Source of the DNA: Larix kaempferi
Lineage: Eukaryota > Streptophyta > Pinopsida > Pinales > Pinaceae
DNA length: 64,000 nt
Reading direction: 5' to 3'
NCBI GenBank assembly: GCA_027924585.1
Contig: BSBM01000140.1
Coordinates: 5,534,001 to 5,598,000, forward strand
Shown one piece after another: positions 22,694 to 33,200 of this stretch. Below the pieces are notes generated by a model, which saw only the letters and a program-made list of their open reading frames with translations, had not been told where the DNA came from and searched no databases. The translations under genes and the position numbers were made by a program. Every line of letters starts with the position of its first letter. The stretch's first letter is position 1.

Positions 22694-24163
22694 ATGAAGA
22701 ATGATGTTTTGGATGTGGTCCCAAGACTAGAAGGGAAGTCTGTTGTGACTTCCAAGTGGATCTATAAGATCAAGCATGCTGCAGATGGTAGCATAGAGAA
22801 ATACAAGGCGAGGTTTGTAGCTCGTGGCTTCTCCCAGAAAGAGGGAATAGATTATGAAGAGACTTTTGCACCTATAGCCAGATACACTTCCATCAGAACA
22901 GTACTTTCTCTAGCTACAGTGATGAAATGGAAGATACACCAAATGGATGTCAAGACAACTTTCTTGAATGGTGTAGTTGACGAGGAAGTGTATGTGGAGC
23001 AGCCACTCAGTTTTGAGACACATGATTGAGAGTGATATGTGTGCAGGTTGAAGAAAGCCTTGTAAGACTTGAAGCAAGCTCCTAGGACTTGGTATGGTAG
23101 GATAGACAAATTTTTATCCAGTTTGGGCTTTACTAAGAGTAAAGAAGATGCAAACCTTTACTACAAAGTTGAGGAAGGCAATCCAGTGACACTACTACTA
23201 TATGTGGATGACCTATTTTTTACAGGTGAGGATGGGTTCATTGCCGACACCAAGAGGAAGTTTGCTGCCGAGTTCGAGATCAAGGACTTGGGAATGATGC
23301 ATTACTTTCTAGGTATGTAGGTATGGAAGAGTGCAGATGGAATCTTCCTTGGACAAGGGAAGTATGCAGTAGAGATCCTGAAACGGTTCGGGATGATGGA
23401 CTCCAAGGCCATGGCCACACCTATTGCATCGAACCTGAAGCTTCGGTGTGATGCTTCATCTGATTGAGTTGATGTCACGGTGTATCGTCAGATGATTGGG
23501 TCCTTGATGTACCTGACGAATACAAGACCAAATATTTGCTTTGCGGTGAACACTTTGAGCCAGCGCTTGAGGGATCCTAGACATGTTCACCTAATTGCTG
23601 TAAAGCATATTGTGAGGTACCTGAAGGGTATGGTTAATTATGGGCTCAAGTATGATGCGAATCAAAAGTTTAACTTGGAGGGTTATGTTGATTCAGATTG
23701 GGAAGGCAGTGCTGCAGATAGGAAGAGCACTTCGGGGTGCTGCTTCAGTATGGGATCAGGTGTGATCTCTTGGTTTAGCAGGAAGCAATCCTGCATAGCA
23801 CTGAGTACATCCGAAGCAGAGTATGTCGTAGCTTGTTCGGCTAGTTGTGAGGTAGTATGGCTTAGGAAGCTACTATCTGAGTTATTTGATCTCCCATTGG
23901 ATGCTACCTGTATCTATTATAACAACCAGAGTTGTGTGAAGTTTTCAGAGAACCCGGTGTTCCATGATAGGTCGAAGCAAATCGAGATCAAATATCACTA
24001 TATCAGGGATATGGTGCAGAGAGGGGCAGTGAAGCTCCTGTATGTTGAAACGGATGAGCAGGTTGCAGATGTGTTGACTAAACCACTAGCCATAGTGAAT
24101 TTTGAGTACTTCAGAGAGAGGCTTGGTGTTCTTCAAATAGAATATACTTCGAGGAAGAAGTGA
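22694..24163 (+). pseudogene. Copia family B reverse transcriptase and RNase H
   Basis: Reverse transcriptase from SKWIYKIKHAADGS through HQMDVKTTFLNG to YVDD at 23201-23212. It is split by stops near 23027, 23033 and 23062 and again near 23318 and 23465. RNase H is one open frame, 23480-24163: YVDSDW keeps its Asp, LSTSEAEYV keeps its Glu, but the expected CDNQS reads YNNQS (Asp to Asn, codon 23921-23923). The frame closes with ADVLTKPLA, the standard copia end. Confidence 0.92.
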
Positions 24164-24229
24164 TGGGACACATTTGCAGGAGCCATTCCAAGCATTGTGA
24201 TAGGAGGGTCCTTCCCATGCCTATGGATG

Positions 24230-24700
24230 TAAGCGTTGTGTGATGAGCATTAGGACGATGCTCTGGATGATGTTCTGCATGATGTTGATCAGGATGATCA
24301 CATGTGATGATATGCACTAGGTGGATGCTTTACATGATCAGTTGGATCATGTGTGATGATATGCATCAGGTGGATGCTTTGTATGAGTAGGTTGATTATA
24401 CGATGATGATGATTATCTGGACGATACTCCAGATGACATACATCAAGATGATTCTATGATGATGATCAAGATGATCATATCTGACGAGTATCAGGACGAT
24501 ACTCCAGATGACATGCATCAGGACGATGCTACGATGATGATCAAGATGATCATATATGATGAGTATCAGGACAATACTTTAGATGATATGCATCAGAATG
24601 ATGTTGTGACGATGATCGGGATGATCATGTGATGATGATGTGCATCAGGATGATGTACTATATGATGATGATGAGTATGATCATGAGTATTAGGTTGATA
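24230..24700 (+). repeat. Minisatellite 1 in 3' region of copia family B
   Basis: A GAT/ATG-rich array. Around 'actccagatgaca' the unit recurs at about 24426, 24501 and 24575, a period near 75 bp. More diverged shorter units (~50 bp, around 'gatgatatgca') precede it at about 24305 and 24354. It lies between the pol stop and the polypurine tract and codes for nothing recognisable. Confidence 0.75.
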
Positions 24701-24714
24701 CTCCGTGGCCGTCG

Positions 24715-25235
24715 ACAGGTTGTGCATGTAGCATAGAAAAGATCCTGGGAGATCCTATAGTCAGAGCTAGGATTCTCTTTTGAGGTTTTGCTACTAGAGG
24801 CATGTAATTAGCCCTAGAGATCCTATAGTCTGTGCTAGGATTCTCTTTAGAGTTCTTGCAGGTTGCAGGACACTCTTTAAAGGTTTTTCCTAACCACATA
24901 TAATCATCCCTGGAGATCCGATAGGTTGAGCAGTAAGCTCGTAATCAGTACTGGGATGCTCTTCAGAGTTCTTGCAGGACGCAGGACACTCTTTTAAGGT
25001 TTTATGGTGGGGGTCACATGTAATCAGCCCTGGAGATCTGATAGGTTGAGAAGTAAGCTCATAATCAGTCCTAGGATGCTCTTTAGAGTTCTTGCAGGTT
25101 GGAAGACACTCTTTTAAGGTTTTGTGACAGTCAACATGTAAAAGATCCTGGGAGATCCTATAGTCTAAGCTAGGATGCTCTTTCAAGGTTTTGTTGATGC
25201 ATGTAATAAGTCCTGAGGATTCCATAGTATGGCCA
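24715..25235 (+). repeat. Minisatellite 2 in 3' region of copia family B
   Basis: Alternating long (~105-120 bp) and short (~70 bp) units sharing 'ggagatcc', 'ctaggatgctctt', 'gttcttgcagg' and 'cactctttt'. Two full long units start at 24902 and 25022, exactly 120 bp apart. On the minus strand the array stays open in two long frames (25225-24890 and 24899-24690), giving a repeated Cys-containing peptide with the motif KTLKECPASCKNS. That may be chance, since a unit divisible by three keeps any open frame open. Confidence 0.75.
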
Positions 25236-25467
25236 ATGTTGATGAAGACCTGCAGGATGCTAGGTCTTCAACCAACATGAAAAAGGGTTGGCTCTATAGA
25301 AATTCCTATGACAAGAATAATTCAGAGATAGCCCAGTGATTGAGATGTCGAGTGCAGTAGCAGTGATGGTGATGATGCTCCATGATCCAAATGATGATCC
25401 ACCGTCAGAATTGAAGACTTGCACCAATATGTATTGATGACTTGTGTTTAGATAATACCTTCCTAGT

Positions 25468-26058
25468 TAAGAGGCAGTGTTGATGTATTTGTAACTTCGG
25501 AAGATATTCACTTGTATATTACATTTGTACTTTATTGTATATCCAGCAGACATCTATTATTCCTCTGATTGGAAGTGTCATCATTTGTATTTGCAAGTGT
25601 CGCAAGTTACATTGTAAGTGTCGTCATTTGTATTGATGGGTTATTAGACCACCAGTGTGTGGTCGGCCCTAGTTAGGTCATGTGGTTGGGTTATTAGACT
25701 CCATTAGCAAGCCGACCCTGATAGGTTATTGGAAGGTCAAGTCAGTGTATAAATAAAGAGGTTGTGTCTCTCATTATATTCATTCACTCACTTCTCAAGA
25801 TCGCATAGCTAAGAGAGAAAGTGGCACACAAGTGAAGGAGGAGGAGTATCTGCTAGAGACATCTATTTGGGTTTGATCATTGTGATCTTGGTTTGTGGTT
25901 GTTCTATCTCTGAGGAAGTTGTGGGGTTTTTCACCTTCTTGGTTTTCCTCGAGGAAACTCTGTGTCTATTGTCTCTTGTGTTTATGATTGATATGTTGTA
26001 CATGTTATTCTCTTAGTGATCCTATATAATATTGAATATTATTATCAAAAAATTAACA
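25468..26058 (+). repeat. Polypurine tract and 3' LTR of copia family B
   Basis: 'ttaagaggcag' at about 25467-25477 primes plus-strand synthesis. The LTR is 25478-26058 (581 bp), ending AATTAACA, followed by the target duplication CCCGA. Confidence 0.94.
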
Positions 26059-26159
26059 CCCGAATGTAGGAGGAGGCCCAGTTTATTGAAACTGTGGTCC
26101 GTTGATGATGTAAGCACATGATAGAGTCAAAATACTTAGGATAAGTGGCAAATTAAGTT

Positions 26160-28712
26160 GTGAAGATCAAATAAATGATGTGTGGTTGGAAAATTCTCCA
26201 ACATAGAGAGAGTGCATGGGAATCATAGTCATCTCGCCCTTGCCCAAAAACACATGCAAGAGGCAACATAACTCAATTCCATTGCTCGGTTTGGTTTTTA
26301 TGCCATTAGTTGAAATTTTCCTAGTGTCCCTGAATGGCCTTGGGAAACAAGATGAAACTCGCAATAACTTTAAAATTGTGGCTCCAATGGACAAACCGTC
26401 AGTTCTATTGGATTCGTGACATTCGAGTATTGCTAGGGACACCCCTTCCCAATGGCTTCGTGGACCAAAAGTTGTATAGTTTGATGGTTTTCTAAACTAG
26501 GGTTTTGTTAAGTGTCGTGCAATGCAATTTCTGCATGATAGGATAAGTTTTTGAAATATGTGCCAAGTGAGTGTTTGGCCATCGCAATCATATTTTCCTT
26601 GCCTAAACACACTTGTAGGAGGCAATGAAACTCAATTTCGTTACTCGGTTTTGTTTTTATACCCCCGGTTGCAATTTTCTCGGTGTCCCTAAATAGCCTT
26701 GGGAAGCGAGATGAAACTCTCCATAACTTGAAAATCATGACTCCAATGGACAAACCGTCAGTTCCCTTGGATTCATGACATCCAAGTACCTGAATGGACA
26801 CCCTTATCTAGTGGCTTTGTGGACCGAAAGTTGTCTATTTTGATGGTTTTCTAAACTAGGTTGTTGCTAAGTGACATGCAATACAATTATTGCACGATAT
26901 GTTAATATTTTGAAAAAAGTGTCGAGTGAGTGTGTGGGCATCCAAGTCATCTCATCCTTTACCAAAAACACTTGCAGGAGGCAACAGAACTCAATTTCGT
27001 TGCTCGGTTTGGTTTTTATGCCCCCGGTTGAAATTTGTTTGGTGTCTTTGAATTGCCTTGGGAAGTAAGACGAAATTTGCAATAAATAAAAAACTGTAGC
27101 TCCGATGGAAAAACCGTCGATTCTGTTGGATTCATGACATCTGAGTAACGCTAGGTAAACCCCTTCCCGATGGCTTCGTGGACCAAAAGTTGTATATTGT
27201 TATTGTTTTCTAAACAAGGGGTTTGCTAAGTGACGTGTAATGCAATTTCTGTACGATAGGCTAAGATTTTGAAAAATGTATCGACTGAGTGTGTGGCCAT
27301 CGCATATCTCATCCTTTTTCCCAAACACACTTGTAGGAGGAAACGAAACTCACTTTCATTGCTCGGTTTGGTTTTTATACCCCCGGTTGTAATTTTCCTG
27401 GTGTCCCTGAATGGCCTTGGGAAGCGAGATGAAACTCGCAATAAATAAAAAGAGATGGCTCTGATGGAAAAACCATCTGTTCCATTGGATTCGTCACATC
27501 CGAATACTAGCAGGGACACCCCTTTCCAGTGGCTTCATGGACCGAAAGTTATCTATTTTGACGATTTTATAAAATAGTGTTTTTCTTAGTTACACGCAGT
27601 GCAATATCTGCAGCATAGGCTAAAATTTTAAAAAATGTACCGAGTGAGTGTGTGGGAATCACAGTCATCTTGTCATTTCCCAAACACACTTGGAGGAGGA
27701 AACGAAACTAAATTTTGTTGCTCAGTTTGGTTTTTATTCCCCCGGTTGAAATTTTCTCGTTGTCCCTAAATGGCCTTGGGAAGAGAGATGAAACTCGCAA
27801 TAACTAGAAAATCCTTGCTCCGATGGAAAAACCCTTTATTTCGTTGGATTCATGACAACTGAGTACCACTAGGGACACTCCTTTCTAGTGGCTTCATGGA
27901 ACTAAAGTTGTCTATTTTGACGGTTTTCTAAACTAGGGTTTTGCTAAGTAACATGTAGTGCAATTTTTGCTCGATAGGATAAGGTTTTGAAAAATGTGTC
28001 GATCGAGTGCATGGGAATTGTTGTCCTCTCGCACTTTTCCAAACACACATGCAGGAGCCAACATAACTCAATTTCGTTGTTCGGTTTGGTTTTTATGCCA
28101 CCTCTTGAAATTTTCCTAGTGTCCTTGAATGACCTTGGGAAGCGAGATGAAACTCGCAATAAATTGAAAACTGTGGCTCCGATGGACAAACCGTCAAGTT
28201 CATTGGATTTGTGACATCTGAGTACCACTAGGGACACCCCTTCCTATTGGCTTTGTGGATCGAAAGTTGTATATTTTGATGATTTTCTAAACTAGGGTTT
28301 TGCTAAGTGACGTGCAATGCAATTTCTGCACGATAGGATAATATTTTGAAAAATATACCGAGTGAGTGTGTGGCCATCACATTCATTTATTCCTTGTCCA
28401 AACACACTTGCGGGAGGCAATGAAACTCAAGTTCATTGCTTGGTTTGGTTATTATACCTTCGGTTTCAATTTTCCCAGTGTCCTTGAATGGGCTTGGGAA
28501 GCGAGATGAAAATCACAATAAGTCAAAAATTGTGGCTCCGATGGACAAACCGTCAATTCCATTGGATTCGTGACATCTGAGTACCAATAGGGACATCCCT
28601 TCCTGGTGGCTTCGTGGATCGAAAGTTGTATATTTTGATGGTTTTCTAAACTAGGGTTTTGCTAAGTGACGTGTAATGCAATTTATGCACGATAGGATAA
28701 GATTTTGAGGAA
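26160..28712. repeat. Tandem array of ~359-bp units
   Basis: About seven head-to-tail copies. The anchor 'cgtgcaatgcaattt' or a variant occurs at about 26510, 26868, 27228, 27583, 27945, 28304 and 28662, spacing 355-362 bp. Conserved blocks include 'ctcggtttggtttttat', 'ccttgggaagcgagatgaa', 'gatggacaaaccgtc' and 'ggcttcgtggac'. Several units keep a 97-codon minus-strand frame, but others break it, so coding is unlikely. The first unit (before 26500) is partial. This is a local satellite or minisatellite array with moderately diverged units. Confidence 0.9.
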
Positions 28713-28719
28713 GGGAACG

Positions 28720-29239
28720 TCGGGGATTGTTTTCAAGGCCCATGTTATTATATATGTTTAAATAAGGGTCTTAGGTCATAACATTTTTCTCTAAGCCCAT
28801 GTTCCATGTGTAAGGCCTCAAACCACCACACATACCCTCCAAGAGGAATCATTAGCCTACAAGTGGGATATGATAGACATTTCTCACTTTCTAACACTAG
28901 AAATGGTTGTCAATTCCTATGTCATGGTTTGATGCTAAAATACTTGGGCATACACTATAGCATTCATATATAGGGATTATGATCTATTTTTGGAGTCATA
29001 AACCACCACACATACCTTATAAATAAAATCTTCATCATGCCAATGCAATACGATCCTACAATGGGGATGCTTCTTGGTGTCCAATCCAGGGTTGATACAA
29101 AAATACAAGTTATCAGCCCATAACATTTTTCTTTGGATCTCATGGTCCATACATGGGACCTTGGACCACCCCACAAGTTTTACAAATGAAATCTTTGGCA
29201 TATGAGTGAGATGTGGTGTTTATTTCAAAGTTTATCACA
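28720..29239. repeat. Decayed ~170-bp tandem repeat, left part
   Basis: Copies share 'cataacatttttct' followed by 'tcatggtccat' or 'cccatgttccatg', then 'ccaccaca' and 'gagtgagatgtggtg'. Anchors at 28773 and 29117 are 344 bp apart, or two units. The array is split by the gypsy-type insertion and continues at 37070. Confidence 0.65.
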
Positions 29240-29244
29240 CCATG

Positions 29245-30799
29245 TGTTAGCACTAGATTTGTGCTAATTATTTTGAGAGGTAAAGGTGTCCATACCTATG
29301 GAGAAATGAACAGAGTCAAAATTCCTTGAGCCATATGACCATTAAAGATGCAAACAAGCTTTTCAAGCATTCATTCCTAAGTCTAAGACGAAATAATGCT
29401 AGGCTGAATATTGAAATGACGTGGATGCATCAGCATCATCATCCAAATCAACATTTAAATCGGAATTTAAACTTCCAAAGTCCAAAAATTTTGAATATTA
29501 AACTCAATGAGATTTTATGAGAAGGCATGCATTGTTTTTTACTGGAAATGACTGTTTTAGTCATCGTTTTGCAGAAGTTGTTTCTACCAAACCGGGAGGA
29601 ATTTTGGGAAACCTAGAGAGGTTTTTCTTCATAACGGGCCAGTATACAATAACCTCTCTTGGAATTTACACAGGTGTCACCGGTTGGGATAACCGAGGAG
29701 ATATTCACAGGGTAATTTTCTGGTTTTCACGTTTTTTGCGTGAGTCATCATTTTCCGGAGCAGATACTGGCCAGGTGGAGGGGAATCTGAGGAAACTGAA
29801 AGAGGTTTTTCTTCAGCATGGACCAATATACAAAATTTATTTTATTTTTTACACAGCTATCACCGTTTGGGATATACAGCCGTCGCACCGAGAGGCATTT
29901 TTCAGCAGTCTACGGCCAAAACTATTCAAGATTTGTTGAAACCGACTCCCATGTTGTTGAATCTTCTTGTGCAGGTGTCAAATATTGTTGTAACAGCTTC
30001 TTACTGAGATAGCTTGACTCTAGGGCCAAATAGATCTATAAATTGAATGTAATAGAAGAAGAATAGGTTGGAAAATCAAATGGCTGAGGCCTTGGGAGAG
30101 CTCTGCTCTGTTCTGAAACATTTTCTTGAATAAATTGCAGTGTCTGAAGCTGGATTTCGACTGAGATTCTTGTGTAATTGTTCTAGTAGTCTGTCTCTTC
30201 TTTTTCCTATGTGAATTTGTGCTTATTTCTTTATTATTTTAGTCTGTAATATTCCTTCATGCTTGAATAAGTGTAGCAGTAGGACATAATTCATAAACAA
30301 TATGCTATGTTCTTCTCATTTCCATCATTTCACAATCAATTTCTACTAAAGTTGGTATAGGATTCATGGTCACATGCCTTATATCAATGGATTGTTCATT
30401 CGTCTTCTAACCCACCAATTAAAAATCACTTTGACTACTAGCTGGTTTCTACCCTGCCTCTGTTTAGACATCTCATACAGCAGCATTATATCTATTTTAT
30501 ATTTCATGTTTTTACTCCATTTCCCAATAGTCTTATGATTTTCTCTCCAAACAATGTTTAAACTATCTTTGTTTCCAGCAGAAATCTGATCTTCTGCATC
30601 TGTTTTGATTGAATATCTTGAATATGAAAGCTGGTGTGTTTCTTTATTATTGACAATCTTGATGATTTCTAGGTTTTCATGAGTTTATAGAGAGAGCCCT
30701 CTCTGCTTGTGTTAGGTCAGAAGCATAAGCCAAAGATTGGTTAGTAGTTACCCCAGACTGCCCTCTCCACAACCTAGTGGGTCATTTTGGGTGTTAACA
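29245..30799 (+). repeat. 5' LTR of the gypsy-type element
   Basis: 1555 bp, TGTTAGCACTAG...GTGTTAACA. The plus-strand frame 29517-29939 inside it, and its counterpart in the other LTR, are just LTR sequence; they share no known domain. Confidence 0.93.
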
Positions 30800-30802
30800 A
30801 AT

Positions 30803-30820
30803 TGGCGCCGCTGTCGGGGA
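30803..30820 (+). other. Primer-binding site (tRNA-Asp type)
   Basis: TGGCGCCGCTGTCGGGGA, three bases after the LTR end. The known Athila-type site is TGGCGCCGTTGCCGGGGA, so two mismatches. It marks the element as gypsy-like, since copia elements use the iMet motif. Confidence 0.88.
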
Positions 30821-31104
30821 GAAATTGTCTTATCATCCCTGGGAGAACGACAAAGGTTTCAGATCTGAATGTTGATGGTGAACAGTAGGCAGACATTGAG
30901 AAGGTTGTATCATTCACCTGGCGAATCCACTCAGCAAAATTCCAGTATGAAGGTGACTCCACTGGGAAGATCAGTGACCTTATATCAGAATTGACATGTT
31001 GAAAGTCTCATGGTGACTCCACATCAAAGAAATCCAGTGTTTCATTGTTTCACAGGCTGGTCTCCTCAGTCTTGAATCAGAATTTGCAGCTCCAGTTTTT
31101 CAAG

Positions 31105-32588
31105 ATGGCTTCATTATCAAGAAGGTATGCTCCTATGAACAGAGCTCACATCCGTGGTTTTCCAAATCTTATTCCTAAAGTAGATTGGCAAACCTGTTTA
31201 CCTAAATTTAAAGATCAGAAAAGAGATGATGCTACTGTTCATTTGCTTAGGTTTCATGTGCATATACATAAGCTTGGAATTGGTTTTCCTTAGGACTGTT
31301 TGATGAAAATGTTTATGGCAACATTAGAAAAGAATGCAAAATCATGGTATGAGGGATTACCATCAGCAAGTTTGTGTTCCCTTGAAGATTTTCACACCAT
31401 ATTTCATAAGCATTTTAGAAACCAGTACCCCTCCTTGCTACTAGTTCAAGATTGTTGCATGCATGTTAAAGGTTTCATTGAAGATTTGGAAGACATGTAT
31501 GGTAGTGATGAGTTTATGGATGAAGAGATTTCAGAAATGTTCCATGAAAATCCCTTACATAAGAAAGAAATGCAAAATAAGTGCCATAACACTGAAGACA
31601 ATCCCAAGCAAATACTAGTTTCTCCTTTGGTTGTGGATGAAGAAGGACAACACACTGTTGAAAGTCATGTTTCCTTGCCTAAATTGGATGAAAGCCTGCA
31701 GCCCTCTTGCCATTCCTTATATAACTAAGCTAATGAGGAAAGTAGCCAATCAATTGTCTCTGCTCCTTGTTCATTTTCTGATTTAGACATTGAAGAAGAA
31801 AATGCTATCTCGAATTCTTTTGAAAGTCAAGCTGAAATCCCTGTTGAATTAAGTGAAGGAGAAGAAGCCATAGAAGAAGCTAGCTGTCATAATACTCATG
31901 AAGACTTTCAGGATGTAGTTTCTCCCTTGGATGAAACTAAAGATGGCAGTGGCCTCGATGTGGAACCTGTGCAGCAGTTTAGTTAGATCTCATTTGATGA
32001 GGAAGAAGATCAGTCTTCTCAGTTAAGTTTTTTTTCATACCTTTCACTTTCAGAATTAGTGTGCCAAAAAGAATTACTTCCTCTGTTTCTCTTGAAAACT
32101 TGGGTGATATTTCTTTTGAAACACAAGTAGAGAATCAAAGTGCATGTTCAGAAATTTCAAAGAGCCAAGAAAGTGGAGTGCATGTAGCACATGAGCTTGG
32201 TCCTGTTGAGCTCCATGAAAGACTAAATATATATGATGTGGAGGATAGGAAAGATAAGCATAGTGATTCTTCTCCATTTGAAAAACATCTTGAGCATGAT
32301 GAAATAGAACAAGTTGCAGTGGTGGGTGTTTTTCAAGATCCTTTTTCATGTTTATTGGAGTCATTGAGAAAAGTAAATCATGAAAATATATCTCTTAAAT
32401 TCACAGGATCAGAATTGTTTGGTGTTCAAAGGAATGTTGGTATTTTAATGGATCATGAAGAAATTTTCAATAGAAGGTTTGAGTTGCCATCTTTTGGGTT
32501 CCTATTGCTATTTAGAAGAGCTAAATGCATGTTCCCGCCAAGAAATCATTTGATGGATTGGCTTCATTGGCATTTCTGCATTATTTAA
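31105..32588 (+). pseudogene. Gag-like gene with long acidic tail, broken
   Basis: The likely start is MASLSRRYAPMNRAHI at 31105. The domain IPKVDWQTCLPKF...AKSWYEGLP...FHTIFHKHF is the Retrotrans_gag type of Ty3/gypsy elements. A TAG at 31291 and a TAA at 31726 interrupt a frame that otherwise runs on as an acidic, low-complexity region. A third stop follows at about 31984. A run of T near 32026 precedes a shift into the frame 32061-32588. I find no CCHC knuckle. The acidic tail is longer than in most gag proteins. Confidence 0.8.
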
Positions 32589-32589
32589 T

Positions 32590-33200
32590 TGAGCAGGTTC
32601 GACATCTTAGAGTAGGTAGCTAGTCTAAATAAGCTCACAATGAGCATCTCTTTCAACAGTCTTCTGAATGTATAGTTCAATTTCAGTTTTCAGCCTCCTT
32701 CAATTTTCAGTTTGCTGCATGTATAGTCATTTTTCAGCCTAATGTTTTCAGTCAGTTTTCAGTTTTCAATTTTCAAGTTTAGCTTAGAAATTTCAGTATG
32801 TCTCTCATTCAATAGTTGCATGCTAAGGCAGTAAATGGAGTTTTCAAGCAAAAGAGGATTAAAGAAGGTTTTGAACAAAAAAAGGGAAAAGTCTTCATAA
32901 TTTGTACAAAAAGGAAAAAGAGTTTTATAATTGGTTAAAAAGTTGCTTTCAGCTTTATATTTGAGCTAGAAGTTTAAACTTTATAGAGGCCATAGTTTTT
33001 TCCATATGAAGACAATGAGATAAATGTTTTTGCTTTTAAATGGCTATAAAGACCAAGGTCTTAAGCTACTATGAAAAACAAAGGTTTTAAGTTTATAAAT
33101 GTGATATATAGCCAAAGTTGTTTTTTATATGAAGACTTTACAACCGAGGGTTTGAATCATACTGAAGATAGAGCTTGTCAATTTGATTAATGGGACCATG
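32590..33200. other. Non-coding interior of gypsy-type element
   Basis: AT-rich. A patch near 32660-32790 repeats 'ttcagttttcag' and 'tttcagcct' several times. A purine-rich stretch lies near 32830-32920. No gene. Confidence 0.5.

Larger units (their letters stand above)
19013..26063 (+). mobile_element. Full-length Ty1/copia retrotransposon, family B
   Basis: Complete plus-strand element of 7041 bp (19018-26058) with target duplication CCCGA at 19013-19017 and 26059-26063. LTRs of 580 and 581 bp are about 94 percent identical by eye. The order primer site, gag, protease, integrase, reverse transcriptase, RNase H, long 3' non-coding repeats, polypurine tract is all readable. It is defective: several stops and frameshifts, a deleted protease active site, and altered catalytic residues in integrase and RNase H. 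It inserted into an older copia remnant. A diverged relative is the LTR at 9308-9828. Confidence 0.95.

Noticed and set aside
24230-24700. Possible coding region for an Asp/Met repeat protein
   Set aside because: Units change frame and contain stops; the position between the pol stop and polypurine tract fits non-coding repeats.
26508-28237. Repeated 97-codon minus-strand frames
   Set aside because: They recur because the 359-bp unit recurs. Other units have stops or shifts in the same place. Kept as a point to test, not annotated as genes.
26160-28712. Possible CRISPR array
   Set aside because: Units are direct tandem copies of 359 bp with no short repeats separated by unique spacers, and the DNA is plant-like.
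29517-29939. 140-codon frame in the 5' LTR of the gypsy-type element, also seen at 35781-36170
   Set aside because: It appears twice only because both LTRs carry it. The two copies differ by frame-changing indels and end differently, so it is not under coding constraint.
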